Part shown: in pieces, positions 1 through 7,923 of the stretch
Numbering within the stretch: position 1 is the stretch's first letter
Layout: each line of letters begins with the position of its first letter
Source: Candidatus Melainabacteria bacterium RIFCSPLOWO2_02_FULL_35_15
GTDB taxonomy: Bacteria; Cyanobacteriota; Vampirovibrionia; 2-02-FULL-35-15
NCBI GenBank assembly: GCA_001784585.1
Contig: MFRN01000011.1
Location: 1 to 35,165 of the forward strand
Length of the DNA stretch: 35,165 nt
Direction: 5' to 3'
Notes under the pieces: generated by a model
Seen by the model: only the letters and a program-made list of their open reading frames with translations
What the model was told of the DNA's origin: nothing
The model's database searches: none
Program-made: the position numbers and the translations under genes

Positions 1-54
1 AAGAAAAAAATTATGAATTGTTTTTATCTGCGTATGAATTGTGTATGAATTAAG

Positions 55-1614
55 TTACAAATGCTTTGAGAGAATTAATGACATGGCTCTTTCAACCCAT
101 GTTTTATATTTTGGATTAATAAGCCTGTTTAATTTGTTTGAGCCAAATCTAATTACAGCAATTCCACCAGCTCCAATTAATATTGCAATTAAACCTTCAC
201 TTCCAATATTAGGTATTTTGTCTGATTTAGCTATAATAGCAAATGCATGATTTCTGATCTGTTTCATTGTTAAATCAAATTCTGCTCCCTGGGAATCTAT
301 AATAGTAACAATGTGTTCTCCATCTACTTTTTTACAGCCTTTTACTGTGTAAACATGAGTTGGTAAAAGATCTTCTTCTTTACTGGCTTTCCTTGGAGAG
401 AGCTGGTTTGTTATTTCCGGGATAGCAGGAGTTGTTAGGCTTGCCAGCATAATTAACTTTGGAGCTGAAAAAGTGTTTTGAGGAGAATGGCTGTTTCCTT
501 CTGACGTTATTTCCTCTGCTAATTTTCTGGTCGTTTCTATAAATTGTTTTGCTTTTTCTTCCGAATAAGTGTACCTTTCTTCCTGTGTAAACCACTCCAG
601 GAATTCTGATAAGTCTTTTTTAATATCTTCTAATTGAGGGTTATTAAATTTGATATTTGACGTCGTAATCTTTGTCAGGGATTGATTAGCATTACTAAAC
701 AGTTCAATTAGTTCTTCATCAGATAATGATGTTGTAAGTGGTGTACTGTGACTTTCTTCTGTAAGGAGTATTGCAGTTGATGATGGTAACCAGCTTGGTA
801 TTCCACCGTACGGCACAGAAGCTTTGTTAAGAGCATACGTGAAAATAGGTAAATAGAGCTGGTTACCTTTTACATGTGACGGTATTATTTCTTTCGGGCT
901 CATCCATTCTTTTATAATCTCGAAGGAAATGGGAACAGTACCATCATTTAATTTAACATTTACACTTAATTTTAGATTCTCTTTTGATAAATTGAATTCT
1001 GTCACAGTGACTTTGGATTTTAAAATTTGGGGACCTTCAGGAGTTAGTAAAAGTGACTGGATATCAGCCATAACCTGGCAATTAGAACGTCCTGCCTGAA
1101 TTAAGTCATATGGATTCGGACCACTTTTTCCCCACAACATTTGACTTGCAACATCAATTTCCTTAAGCAATATAATTTCATCTTTATATTTGTCACTATT
1201 TGCTGCTCTTAGTTTTGATATTAATGTTTTTATTTCTATAGATTCATCAAAAAGAGTATTATTAGAATTTAAATCTAAATCTTCAGTTTTAATACCGGCT
1301 TCTTTAATAGCTTGCTCGATTTTGCCATAGTCCCGATACTGTGAAACAAACATATCTACAGAGCTTCCACTAAGAGTTTTTTGATTTTCTAAGCTGCTTG
1401 AACAAACAGGCGTTGGCTGCTTTCCTGCTAACCTAAAGAGATCATTAACAACCTTTGAGCTGCCGGGTGTTTTTATTGCTGCATAAGTCAATAAACCTAA
1501 AATTCCAGCCCACCTGAATGTTTCAATTCCTACTCTTGCAGATTTTTTTACAATCTGTTTTATGTCCTCAGGTGCTACTACACCGCCTTGACGTACAACT
1601 CTAGGTATTAACAT
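55..1614 (-). CDS. Hypothetical protein, possible calpain-like (C2) cysteine peptidase fold
   Basis: A 519-residue protein starting with ATG. No family is certain, but the layout resembles bacterial calpain-like proteins. A Cys (about C179) sits in 'GRSNCQVMADIQSLL', where calpains have a GDC(W/Y)FLAALASL-type helix. A middle block around residues 255-310 ('LPIFTYALNKASVPYGG' to 'LSDEELIELF') resembles the calpain segment with Lys-Ala, Tyr-Gly, an LT(G) turn and a following acidic helix. A His at about 420 ('PTHVYTVKG') is followed by a beta segment ending 'HAFAII', where calpains have HAY(S/T)V. Hydrophobic stretches at about 36-48 and 474-490 suggest membrane contact. The Gly before the catalytic Cys position is Asn here, so activity is doubtful. 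It could equally be an unrelated lineage-specific protein. Confidence 0.5.
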   Translation of the reverse strand: MLIPRVVRQGGVVAPEDIKQIVKKSARVGIETFRWAGILGLLTYAAIKTPGSSKVVNDLFRLAGKQPTPVCSSSLENQKTLSGSSVDMFVSQYRDYGKIEQAIKEAGIKTEDLDLNSNNTLFDESIEIKTLISKLRAANSDKYKDEIILLKEIDVASQMLWGKSGPNPYDLIQAGRSNCQVMADIQSLLLTPEGPQILKSKVTVTEFNLSKENLKLSVNVKLNDGTVPISFEIIKEWMSPKEIIPSHVKGNQLYLPIFTYALNKASVPYGGIPSWLPSSTAILLTEESHSTPLTTSLSDEELIELFSNANQSLTKITTSNIKFNNPQLEDIKKDLSEFLEWFTQEERYTYSEEKAKQFIETTRKLAEEITSEGNSHSPQNTFSAPKLIMLASLTTPAIPEITNQLSPRKASKEEDLLPTHVYTVKGCKKVDGEHIVTIIDSQGAEFDLTMKQIRNHAFAIIAKSDKIPNIGSEGLIAILIGAGGIAVIRFGSNKLNRLINPKYKTWVERAMSLILSKHL

Positions 1615-1713
1615 TGATTTTTTTAAACTTAAATATAATTATATAAGACAATTTTGAAACTGTTTAGGATATGGTTATTTTCTTACATAATGTTCTTTTT
1701 ATACTTATATATC

Positions 1714-1787
1714 TAGCTGGAGGCGGATTTGAACCGCCGACCTATGGGTTATGAATCCATCGCTCTCACCAACTGAGCTATCCAGCC
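1714..1787 (-). tRNA. tRNA-Met (anticodon CAT)
   Basis: A 74-nt cloverleaf on the minus strand. The acceptor arms GGCTGGA (1781-1787) and TCCAGCT (1715-1721) pair with one G-T. The D arm is GCTC/GAGC, the anticodon loop is TTCATAA, and the T arm is GGCGG/CCGCC around TTCAAAT. The discriminator base is A and the 3' CCA is not encoded. The anticodon stem ends in an A-C mismatch next to the loop. CAT can be elongator Met, initiator Met or lysidine-modified Ile2. The first base pair is intact (G-U), unlike the mismatch typical of bacterial initiators, so elongator Met or Ile2 is favoured. Confidence 0.95.
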
Positions 1788-1893
1788 ATTTTTATAAACG
1801 CTCATTGATTTCCTTTAGCTTGTAAGCAACAAAGCATCATTTATTATAACTAAAATGCAGAATTTTTATTTAAAATAGGAATTGTTGCCTAAT

Positions 1894-2124
1894 ATGACCA
1901 ATAAATTAGAAAATTTGAATAATACCATGAAAAATGTTTTTAAAGGTTTTTTTATTTTAATTATTTTCTTTTTTCTTTTCTTTGCAGTTAATTTATTTAT
2001 TTCAATACAAAAAAACAAATCTAAGTCTGCCTATGATGCCCTGACTTCTGAATATGAAAAGTCACAGCTAAAACTTCAGGACACAAGAACTCATAGCTGG
2101 AGTGGAGCAGAAAAAAAGAAGTAA
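1894..2124 (+). CDS. Small single-pass membrane protein, unknown function
   Basis: A 76-residue protein from the ATG at 1894. A TTG at 1882 would add four residues but lies only 1 nt after the AGGA at 1877-1880. The protein has a polar N-terminus, one long very hydrophobic helix rich in Phe and Ile (about residues 17-38, 'GFFILIIFFFLFFAVNLF'), then a charged tail with coiled-coil-like spacing ending in Lys residues. That layout fits an inner-membrane anchor with a cytoplasmic or short extracytoplasmic tail. It ends 7 nt before the stop of the convergent gene at 2131-3507. No family recognised. Confidence 0.6.
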   Translation: MTNKLENLNNTMKNVFKGFFILIIFFFLFFAVNLFISIQKNKSKSAYDALTSEYEKSQLKLQDTRTHSWSGAEKKK

Positions 2125-2130
2125 AAACTG

Positions 2131-3507
2131 TTATTCCCCTAATGCAGATTTAACTCTCAATTTGGTAGTCCAATTAACCAGCATTATTGCACACCATACA
2201 AGGAGTGAATGCAATGCAAATCCTTTGTATAAGGTCTTAGTATGAAGATCCTCTGCTTCTTTATGAAATTGCTCTTTTGTCTTTTCATCCATATCTTTAC
2301 TATCTTTATCTACCCTGTTTAATACCTGATGAATTCTTGCCGGCTCAGGACATAAATATTTCAGATTCTCCCAGAAATCTTTTGTAACAATATCCTTAGG
2401 TCTTATACATTCTTCACTAACCAGAATTCCCTCTTTTACCTTATATTTATTTGCTAAGTACTTATCTGCATTTTTTGCTAATATTCCATTTGTTATTCTA
2501 TGACCAAGCCACCAGGAAGGAAGTATTGTAAAAAACTTAAAGATTCTTTCAACTCTCTCATACCAGCCCTGAGTTGTAATAAAAACACCAAGCCACTTTG
2601 GCACTGAAGTGTAAGTAAATAAAAGACCAAGTTTTGGATAAACTCCGTGAGTCATATCTAACTGACTGTCAATCAATGAGAGGAACCTGTTATTTTGTAC
2701 CTTATTTTTGTCTTTGGTTTTATTAAGAAAAATTGTGTTTAAGACAGGTGACAAAAGGATAGAGCTTACACCCCCAATCTTTTGAAACCAGTTTAATTCT
2801 CCACCTTCGCCAATCTTACTGCTATCTGAATCACTTAAATAACCCATAGTCCCAGTAAATCTACCCTTCTGCAAGATATACTTTCTAAAAAATCTTAAGC
2901 TAAGCCCAAAACTTCCCCAAACTCCACCCTCAATTAAACTTTCTCCAAGTATTACAGCTTTTTTTAGCCTGTATATTTTATCTCTTTGTGCTTCTGACAA
3001 TTTGCATCTTTTACAGAAATCTGTTATTTCATCTGCCTGCAAAGAATGGTATTCAGCCTGTTTTTCTTTATTTTCCATATTCTTATACAGCTCAGAAATT
3101 CTTCTTTGATCGCTTGGTTCTTCCTCAAGGATCCTTCTTAAGCCTTTCTCTAGCTGGGTTTCATTAGTTAACTCAGACATTTGAAATCTTAAATAATTAA
3201 CAGCATCTTTTTGCTCTTCTTTTGATAGGATAGATTTGCCTGCTAATTTCCCGATAAATGATGTAATTCTTGGAGCAAGGAAAATCATTACCGTACCAAT
3301 ACCAGCTTCCCAAAAAGCTTCCATAAAATTCCAAAAATTTCTAAATGCTGCAGCTGCTAAAACAGGTATATCAAAAGCTGATAAATCTAAAGCCAGTCTG
3401 TAGGTTGACTCACGCGAATCAATTATCTTTGCATAGTTTTTAGCTAAGCTTAAAAATCTATTCCATCTGGATTGCGTGTTTGGATTTGTTGCTGAAATAG
3501 GAGTCAT
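2131..3507 (-). CDS. Hypothetical multi-helix membrane-associated protein
   Basis: A 458-residue protein starting with ATG at 3507. I do not recognise a family. Hydrophobic or amphipathic segments appear around residues 48-60 ('PVLAAAAFRNFWNFMEAFW'), 65-80 ('EAGIGTVMIFLAP'), 190-210, 240-265, 330-350 and close to the C-terminus ('ALHSLLVWCAIMLVNWTT'). Between about 100 and 185 lies a charged helical region ('LRRILEEEPSDQRR') that may form a coiled coil. The short Cys-rich stretch 'DFCKRCKL' at about 163-170 has a CxxC spacing, but no second pair is evident. The gene stands alone on its strand and is convergent with the small membrane gene at 1894-2124. Probably lineage-specific. Confidence 0.6.
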   Translation of the reverse strand: MTPISATNPNTQSRWNRFLSLAKNYAKIIDSRESTYRLALDLSAFDIPVLAAAAFRNFWNFMEAFWEAGIGTVMIFLAPRITSFIGKLAGKSILSKEEQKDAVNYLRFQMSELTNETQLEKGLRRILEEEPSDQRRISELYKNMENKEKQAEYHSLQADEITDFCKRCKLSEAQRDKIYRLKKAVILGESLIEGGVWGSFGLSLRFFRKYILQKGRFTGTMGYLSDSDSSKIGEGGELNWFQKIGGVSSILLSPVLNTIFLNKTKDKNKVQNNRFLSLIDSQLDMTHGVYPKLGLLFTYTSVPKWLGVFITTQGWYERVERIFKFFTILPSWWLGHRITNGILAKNADKYLANKYKVKEGILVSEECIRPKDIVTKDFWENLKYLCPEPARIHQVLNRVDKDSKDMDEKTKEQFHKEAEDLHTKTLYKGFALHSLLVWCAIMLVNWTTKLRVKSALGE

Positions 3508-3640
3508 GTTAAAAATATTTTTTATAAAAACTAAATTAAAGTCTGCTAATAACAGCAGTCATTTATTTTAGGTATTGTATTATTTTGTCAGGTGCAATTG
3601 GTTAATTTTATATGTATCTCGCTATTTGTTTTAGGTTTTT

Positions 3641-4462
3641 TTAATGTTTATAGACAGAAACAATCTCTAATTTTGTCAGCTCTCTTAACTCATTTTCAAT
3701 ATCTTTTGCTTCTTCATGGGTTAATGTCTTAAGTGGTTTAGTGGAAAACTTTATTTTTTTTGCATCTTCTCCATGTGCACCCCTGGTTATTATGTCCCAG
3801 CCACCTGGATATGGCCTGGTAGGAGTATTCAGGGCTACTTCATCAGGTTTTATTTCATTTAATAATTTTGCCAGCTCTTTGACTTGATTTTTATTTTGTG
3901 GCATAAACATGGTTTGAATTTGCAGAAGGGGCTTGCCATGGCAAGCCTTTACAATATCTTTTTTTAGTTTTTGTATACCGGACAGAATCAAATTAAGATT
4001 TATGCCTTCTGCCGGTCTGTTAATCGCCTGTAGAGTTTTGTCGTCCGGTGCGTCAAGCTTTACTGAAATCAAATCAGCATCTAAAACATCAGATCTTACC
4101 TGAGGATCATTAAATAAAGTTGCATTGGTTAAAATGGCAATTGGTTTTTTTGTAATTTTTTTTATTTCAGAAATTACTTCTCCAATATTTATAGCTAAAG
4201 TAGGCTCACCGCTCCCGCTGAAAGTTATTACATCTGCATCTTTCCATTCGCTTGTTTTGAAATCTTCGAGAATTTTTTTTGTGGGGACAAAAGATTTTCT
4301 TTCTTTTGTTATTCTTTGAATAAAACCAAGCTGACAATAAGTACAGTTAAAAGAGCAGGTAGAAGGATCCATAATTAAGTCAATTCCTAAGGAACTTCCT
4401 GCTCTCCAGGAATTGACCGGACCATATACAGATGAAATACTTGTTGTAGGGTTGTTTTGCAT
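3641..4462 (-). CDS. Radical SAM protein, COG0731 (wyosine-synthase-related) family
   Basis: A radical SAM enzyme with the cluster motif CSFNCTYCQLG (CxxxCxxC, residues C36, C40 and C43 from this start). It is preceded by the family signature 'YGPVNSW' plus 'SLGIDLI' and followed by 'TFSGSGEPTL', the glycine-rich SAM-binding strand. COG0731 includes archaeal TYW1-type tRNA enzymes and many bacterial relatives of unknown substrate, so a tRNA role is only a family inference. I chose the ATG at 4462 (273 aa), which leaves about ten residues before YGPV as in relatives. The upstream ATG at 4510 adds 16 residues and would overlap the divergent gene by 10 bp. A perfect palindrome at 3930-3947 lies inside the coding sequence and encodes 'KACHGKP', apparently extra to the usual fold. 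Confidence 0.8.
   Translation of the reverse strand: MQNNPTTSISSVYGPVNSWRAGSSLGIDLIMDPSTCSFNCTYCQLGFIQRITKERKSFVPTKKILEDFKTSEWKDADVITFSGSGEPTLAINIGEVISEIKKITKKPIAILTNATLFNDPQVRSDVLDADLISVKLDAPDDKTLQAINRPAEGINLNLILSGIQKLKKDIVKACHGKPLLQIQTMFMPQNKNQVKELAKLLNEIKPDEVALNTPTRPYPGGWDIITRGAHGEDAKKIKFSTKPLKTLTHEEAKDIENELRELTKLEIVSVYKH
3930..3947. repeat. Perfect 18-bp palindrome with TGCCATGGCA core, inside a gene
   Basis: GGCTTGCCATGGCAAGCC is a perfect inverted repeat, flanked by AAGG/CTTT that extend it with wobble pairs. It shares the core TGCCATGGCA with palindromes at 7880-7923 and 30625-30690. It is read in frame through the radical SAM gene. Confidence 0.75.
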
Positions 4463-4500
4463 ATTTCTAATTGTAATGATATCATTTACATTTATCTCAT

Positions 4501-5280
4501 ATGAATCCACCCAGAATTGTTTCCTGTTCCCCTGCTCACAGTGAAATTATTTGTTTATTAGGCAGGCAAGATTTAATTATAGGTAAAACAGCCTACTGTG
4601 ATTTTCCGAAAGATTTATTAAAAGAAAAACCCATAATTGGTTCATGGATAAAACTTAATTATGAATTAATTGAAAAATTAAAACCGGATTTAATTATTAC
4701 AAACAGTATTGTTCAGGAAAAGGTAGCTATAAAACTGAAAGAAACTGGTTTTAATGTTTATCATTCTGATCCGTTAACCTTAGAACAAATCTATGCAGAT
4801 ATTCTGGAAATCGGAAAAATAGTAAATAACAAAAACCATGCGGAAGAATTGGTTGAAAATATTAAAAGCCAATTAAATGAGATTAAACAAAACAGTCCTT
4901 CAAAGATTTTAAAGCCAAAAGTTTATATAGAAGAGTGGCATGATCCTCCTACAATTTCAGGAAACTGGATTCCTGAGCTTGTACAAATTGCAGGTGGGGA
5001 TTATGGACTAATGAAAGCAGGCAAAAGAAGTAAACCCATCAGCATTGACAAGCTTTTTGAATATAATCCCGAAAAAATAATTATTTCCTGGTGTGGATTT
5101 GGTGAAAAGGTAGACACAATACAGGTACTAAACAGATCTGGCTGGGATTTACTAAATGCAATAAAAAATAAACAAATTTTTGTGGTTGATGATAACCTTT
5201 TAAACAGGCCAGGAGCAAGAATAGTTGAAGGAGCAAAAAAATTACAGGAAATATTTTTCAGCAAGGTACCTGCAAGATAA
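4501..5280 (+). CDS. BtuF-like (TroA superfamily) binding protein without signal peptide
   Basis: A 259-residue protein of the helical-backbone metal-receptor family (COG0614: cobalamin, siderophore and metal binding). It opens directly with the fold's first strand ('RIVSCSPAHSEIICLLG'), followed by 'LKPDLIIT' and, near the C-terminus, 'NRPGARIVEGAKKLQEI', all family hallmarks. There is no signal peptide or lipobox, and no ABC permease or ATPase partner nearby, so it is probably cytoplasmic. Bacterial cobalamin-binding proteins without export signals exist in this family, but the ligand cannot be read from sequence. No clear Shine-Dalgarno precedes the ATG. It ends 6 bp before the RNase J-like gene and may be the first gene of that run. 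Confidence 0.7.
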   Translation: MNPPRIVSCSPAHSEIICLLGRQDLIIGKTAYCDFPKDLLKEKPIIGSWIKLNYELIEKLKPDLIITNSIVQEKVAIKLKETGFNVYHSDPLTLEQIYADILEIGKIVNNKNHAEELVENIKSQLNEIKQNSPSKILKPKVYIEEWHDPPTISGNWIPELVQIAGGDYGLMKAGKRSKPISIDKLFEYNPEKIIISWCGFGEKVDTIQVLNRSGWDLLNAIKNKQIFVVDDNLLNRPGARIVEGAKKLQEIFFSKVPAR

Positions 5281-5286
5281 TTTAGG

Positions 5287-6972
5287 ATGAAAACAAAAGA
5301 TATATTAAGAGCTATTCCATTGGGTGGACACGGTGAAATTGGAAAGAATTCATGGATTCTTGAAAGTAAGGGTGAAATCTTAATTATAAATTTCGGAATG
5401 ATGCTCCCTGGTTTTGATTTGACAGGAGTAGATTTGATTTTGCCAAGCGCAGCTTATTTAAGCGAAAACCAGTCACAAATAAAAGGATTGGTACTGACTT
5501 CTGCTCATGATGATTCTTCCGGCGGAGTGTTTTACCTTTTAGATAAAGTAAAAATTCCAAAAATTTGGGGTTCAAAACTTGCTCTGGAAATGTTAAAGTC
5601 TCAGATTAAACATATAACCTTACCGGAATGTGAAGAGCTTGAGCCAAGAAAAGAATTTAATGCAGGAGAATTTAATATTCTTCCTGTAAGAAATACCTCT
5701 GTGCTTTCTGATACATATGGATTATATGTTAAACATTCTACCGGAAATGTTTTATACACTGGTTCTTATAAGATTGATCAAACTCCTCTTGATGGTAATC
5801 TTCTGGATTACTATACTTATTCTAAAGCCGGGGAAGATGGCGTAGATCTTTTGATTAGTGACTCTACAAATATTGAAACACCCGGATACTCACAATCAGA
5901 GCGCTCTATAACAAAGAAATTTGATGAAATTTTCAAAGAATCTGCTTCCAGAGTAATTATTGTTAGTTATGCAAACAATCTGCATAAATTTCAAATTATC
6001 TTTAAATCAGCACAGAAAAACGGAAAAAAAGTTTTTCTCTCCGGAGAGTACCTGGTAAATAAGGTTCACACAACAATTGATGCAGGTTTTATGGATTGTG
6101 ATAAGAAATTATTTGTACAGGAAAAAGATCTTGAAGGTTTAAAAGATAATGAAGTCGTTATTCTGGCTTCAGGAAAGTATGGAGGATTTTTATCTGCCTT
6201 AATTAGCATTGCAAAGCAGGAACATCCTCAAATTAAAATAAAACCAAAAGATATTGTAGTAATTAGCTCTAATCCTCCACCAGGAACAGCCAGAATACTT
6301 GCTCATACAATAGATCAGTTTTTTGTTCAAAAGGTACAGGTCATTGGAGGACGCGGACAAGGAGTACACGCCTCAGGTCATGCTGCGCAGGAAGAAGCAA
6401 AATTTATGCTTACTGTTGCCAAACCCAGGTCATTTGCTCCTTCGCATGGCGAGGAAAGACAGCTTGTCCAGTATGGAAATATTGCAGAGATGATAGGGGT
6501 TAGCGCAAACGATATTCATATTTTAAAAAATGGTGATGTTCTTGAACTAAGGGAACAGGTTGCAAGGATAGCAAATAAAATACCAGCTCAGTCTATTTAC
6601 TATAACCAGGCACAAAAACTGGACATAGATGAAACCACCATGAAAGAAAGAATGACATTGTCTGAAGAGGGAACTATAACTATAGCGCTTGCTCTGGATA
6701 AAAAAAGAAATATAATTGCAGGCCCTGAAATTTTAGCTGAAGCCTGTTCCTTTGCAAAAGGAAAAGACTGGAGAGCATTTTGTCTCGGGACAATAGAGTT
6801 GATAAAAGATTCAATAAAGCAGGCAGTTGAAAGAGAAGAAAAGGAAATTTTAAGTTTAAAATCAATTATTAGGGATGTAGTAAATAAAAGTGTTTTAGAG
6901 CTTATTAACAGAAGGCCTTTAATTAATGTTTCAATACAGGAAATATGTCAGAAGATCGAGATAAAAAAATAG
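5287..6972 (+). CDS. Ribonuclease J family protein with degraded active-site motifs
   Basis: A 561-residue RNase J-type protein with metallo-beta-lactamase, beta-CASP and C-terminal domains. Family signatures are 'IPLGGHGEIGKN' near the start, 'LLISDSTNIETPG' at about 188-200, 'HASGHAAQEEAKFML' at 361-375 and 'PSHGEERQLV' at 385-394. Several metal ligands are lost. The usual T-H-G-H-E-D-H motif reads TSAHDDS (71-77), so the first and last His are Ser. The His of the 'TTHSIPDS' motif is Ser138, and the Asp of TGD is Ser160. RNase J2 of Bacilli is a known partner with a weakened motif, so this may be a structural or regulatory partner of an active RNase J encoded elsewhere. The SpoU-type gene overlaps its 3' end by 28 bp. 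Confidence 0.85.
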   Translation: MKTKDILRAIPLGGHGEIGKNSWILESKGEILIINFGMMLPGFDLTGVDLILPSAAYLSENQSQIKGLVLTSAHDDSSGGVFYLLDKVKIPKIWGSKLALEMLKSQIKHITLPECEELEPRKEFNAGEFNILPVRNTSVLSDTYGLYVKHSTGNVLYTGSYKIDQTPLDGNLLDYYTYSKAGEDGVDLLISDSTNIETPGYSQSERSITKKFDEIFKESASRVIIVSYANNLHKFQIIFKSAQKNGKKVFLSGEYLVNKVHTTIDAGFMDCDKKLFVQEKDLEGLKDNEVVILASGKYGGFLSALISIAKQEHPQIKIKPKDIVVISSNPPPGTARILAHTIDQFFVQKVQVIGGRGQGVHASGHAAQEEAKFMLTVAKPRSFAPSHGEERQLVQYGNIAEMIGVSANDIHILKNGDVLELREQVARIANKIPAQSIYYNQAQKLDIDETTMKERMTLSEEGTITIALALDKKRNIIAGPEILAEACSFAKGKDWRAFCLGTIELIKDSIKQAVEREEKEILSLKSIIRDVVNKSVLELINRRPLINVSIQEICQKIEIKK

Positions 6973-7460
6973 CTGATTATTTTTCATGGACGCATCCTTT
7001 TGCAGTAGCTGTATATAACATTTCAAAAGAGTTTAATATCGGTTCTCTGCTTAGAACAGTACATTGTGCTAAAGGCAGGGAATTTTTTTTAATTGGAGAT
7101 AAAAGTTACAACACTTACGCAGCTGTTTCCAGTGACAAATGGACAAAAGTGAATTATTTTGAAAACCTGGATGATTTTCTTTTATTTGTAAAAAGCAGTG
7201 ATTATAATCTGATTTTAGTTGATCAGTCAGAAAACTCAGAGTCTTTGTTTGAATTTAATTATCCGGACAATCCTTTATTTTTCCTTGGGGCTGAAAAAGG
7301 CGGATTGCCGGCATTGCTTAAAGAAAATGGTGGCTTTCCTGTTCTTGAAATACCTCAATATGGGTTAGTTCATTCATTAAACTTATCCTGTTCAGGAAGT
7401 ATTGTAGTATATCATTATTTGTATAAGCTATATATGAAAAATTTGACTGCAAACAAATGA
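6945..7460 (+). CDS. SpoU/TrmH family (SPOUT) RNA methyltransferase
   Basis: A 171-residue SPOUT-fold 2'-O-methyltransferase. Motif 1 is 'NIGSLLRTVHCAKG', with the conserved Asn and Arg. Motif 2 is 'PLFFLGAEKGGLP', and motif 3 is 'LVHSLNLSCSGSIVVYHYL', which forms the knotted SAM pocket. The protein is about the length of a bare catalytic domain, without the N-terminal substrate-binding domain of RlmB or TsnR, so the target (tRNA or rRNA) is open. The start lies 28 bp inside the end of the RNase J-like gene, and the stop overlaps the next start by four bases, so the three genes are very likely one transcript with coupled translation. Confidence 0.85.
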   Translation: MSEDRDKKIADYFSWTHPFAVAVYNISKEFNIGSLLRTVHCAKGREFFLIGDKSYNTYAAVSSDKWTKVNYFENLDDFLLFVKSSDYNLILVDQSENSESLFEFNYPDNPLFFLGAEKGGLPALLKENGGFPVLEIPQYGLVHSLNLSCSGSIVVYHYLYKLYMKNLTANK

Positions 7461-7891
7461 AAGATCCCTATTTAAAACCTGTAATTTTTGGTGGGTTATT
7501 AATTACACTGCTTTCAGTTATTTTTGCCCCGGCTATTTTTTTATGGGCAATAACAGGAGGCTATGTGGCTGTCAGAATTGCAAATAAAATCACCAAAGAA
7601 ATTATGTCTATGAGAGATGGTCTTTTTTTAGGTTTATTTTCAGGCATTACAGGTGGAACCTGTTTAGATATTCTTACTTTAGTTTCTTTCAGATCAACTG
7701 ATAATCAACGCATGCTGATTAGGACACTGGAAAAAAATTGGCCAAAAGAAGCAGGTTCTGCGCCAAATTTTCCGGAGTTATTACCTGCTTTGTTTTTAAC
7801 TACCAGTATTTTTGTAATTGTTATTGCTGTATTATTTGCTGTAATTGGTGCCTATGGCGGGATCTTAGTATCACGCCGTAAGATCTCGTAA
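7457..7891 (+). CDS. Hypothetical small membrane protein
   Basis: A 144-residue protein with about four hydrophobic segments: residues 8-25, 27-40, 55-72 (Gly-rich, 'GLFSGITGGTCLDIL') and 108-137. The ATG overlaps the preceding stop (ATGA), indicating translational coupling to the SpoU-type gene. No family is recognised; the Gly-rich helix pair resembles small DUF-type integral membrane proteins. The last codons lie inside the palindrome at 7880-7923, which supplies the 'KIS' C-terminus and the stop codon. Confidence 0.65.
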   Translation: MKDPYLKPVIFGGLLITLLSVIFAPAIFLWAITGGYVAVRIANKITKEIMSMRDGLFLGLFSGITGGTCLDILTLVSFRSTDNQRMLIRTLEKNWPKEAGSAPNFPELLPALFLTTSIFVIVIAVLFAVIGAYGGILVSRRKIS

Positions 7892-7923
7892 AGGCGTGCC
7901 ATGGCATGCTTCTACGAGATCTT
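7880..7923. repeat. 44-bp near-perfect palindrome spanning both stop codons of a convergent gene pair
   Basis: Arms AAGATCTCGTA (7880-7890) and TACGAGATCTT (7913-7923) are exact complements. The centre carries a second, imperfect palindrome with the TGCCATGGCA core. The plus-strand gene ends at 7891 and the minus-strand gene ends at 7912, both inside it, so both proteins finish with the residues KIS. As RNA it could act as a bidirectional end hairpin, although the T run (CTTT) is short. Confidence 0.8.

Noticed and set aside
12-51. Three copies of TATGAATT
   Set aside because: Short AT-rich direct repeats in a low-complexity edge region; expected by chance and without a linked feature.
41-250. 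Plus-strand 69-codon frame at the window start
   Set aside because: It lies wholly antisense to the 519-aa gene and has no ribosome-binding site or recognisable protein character.
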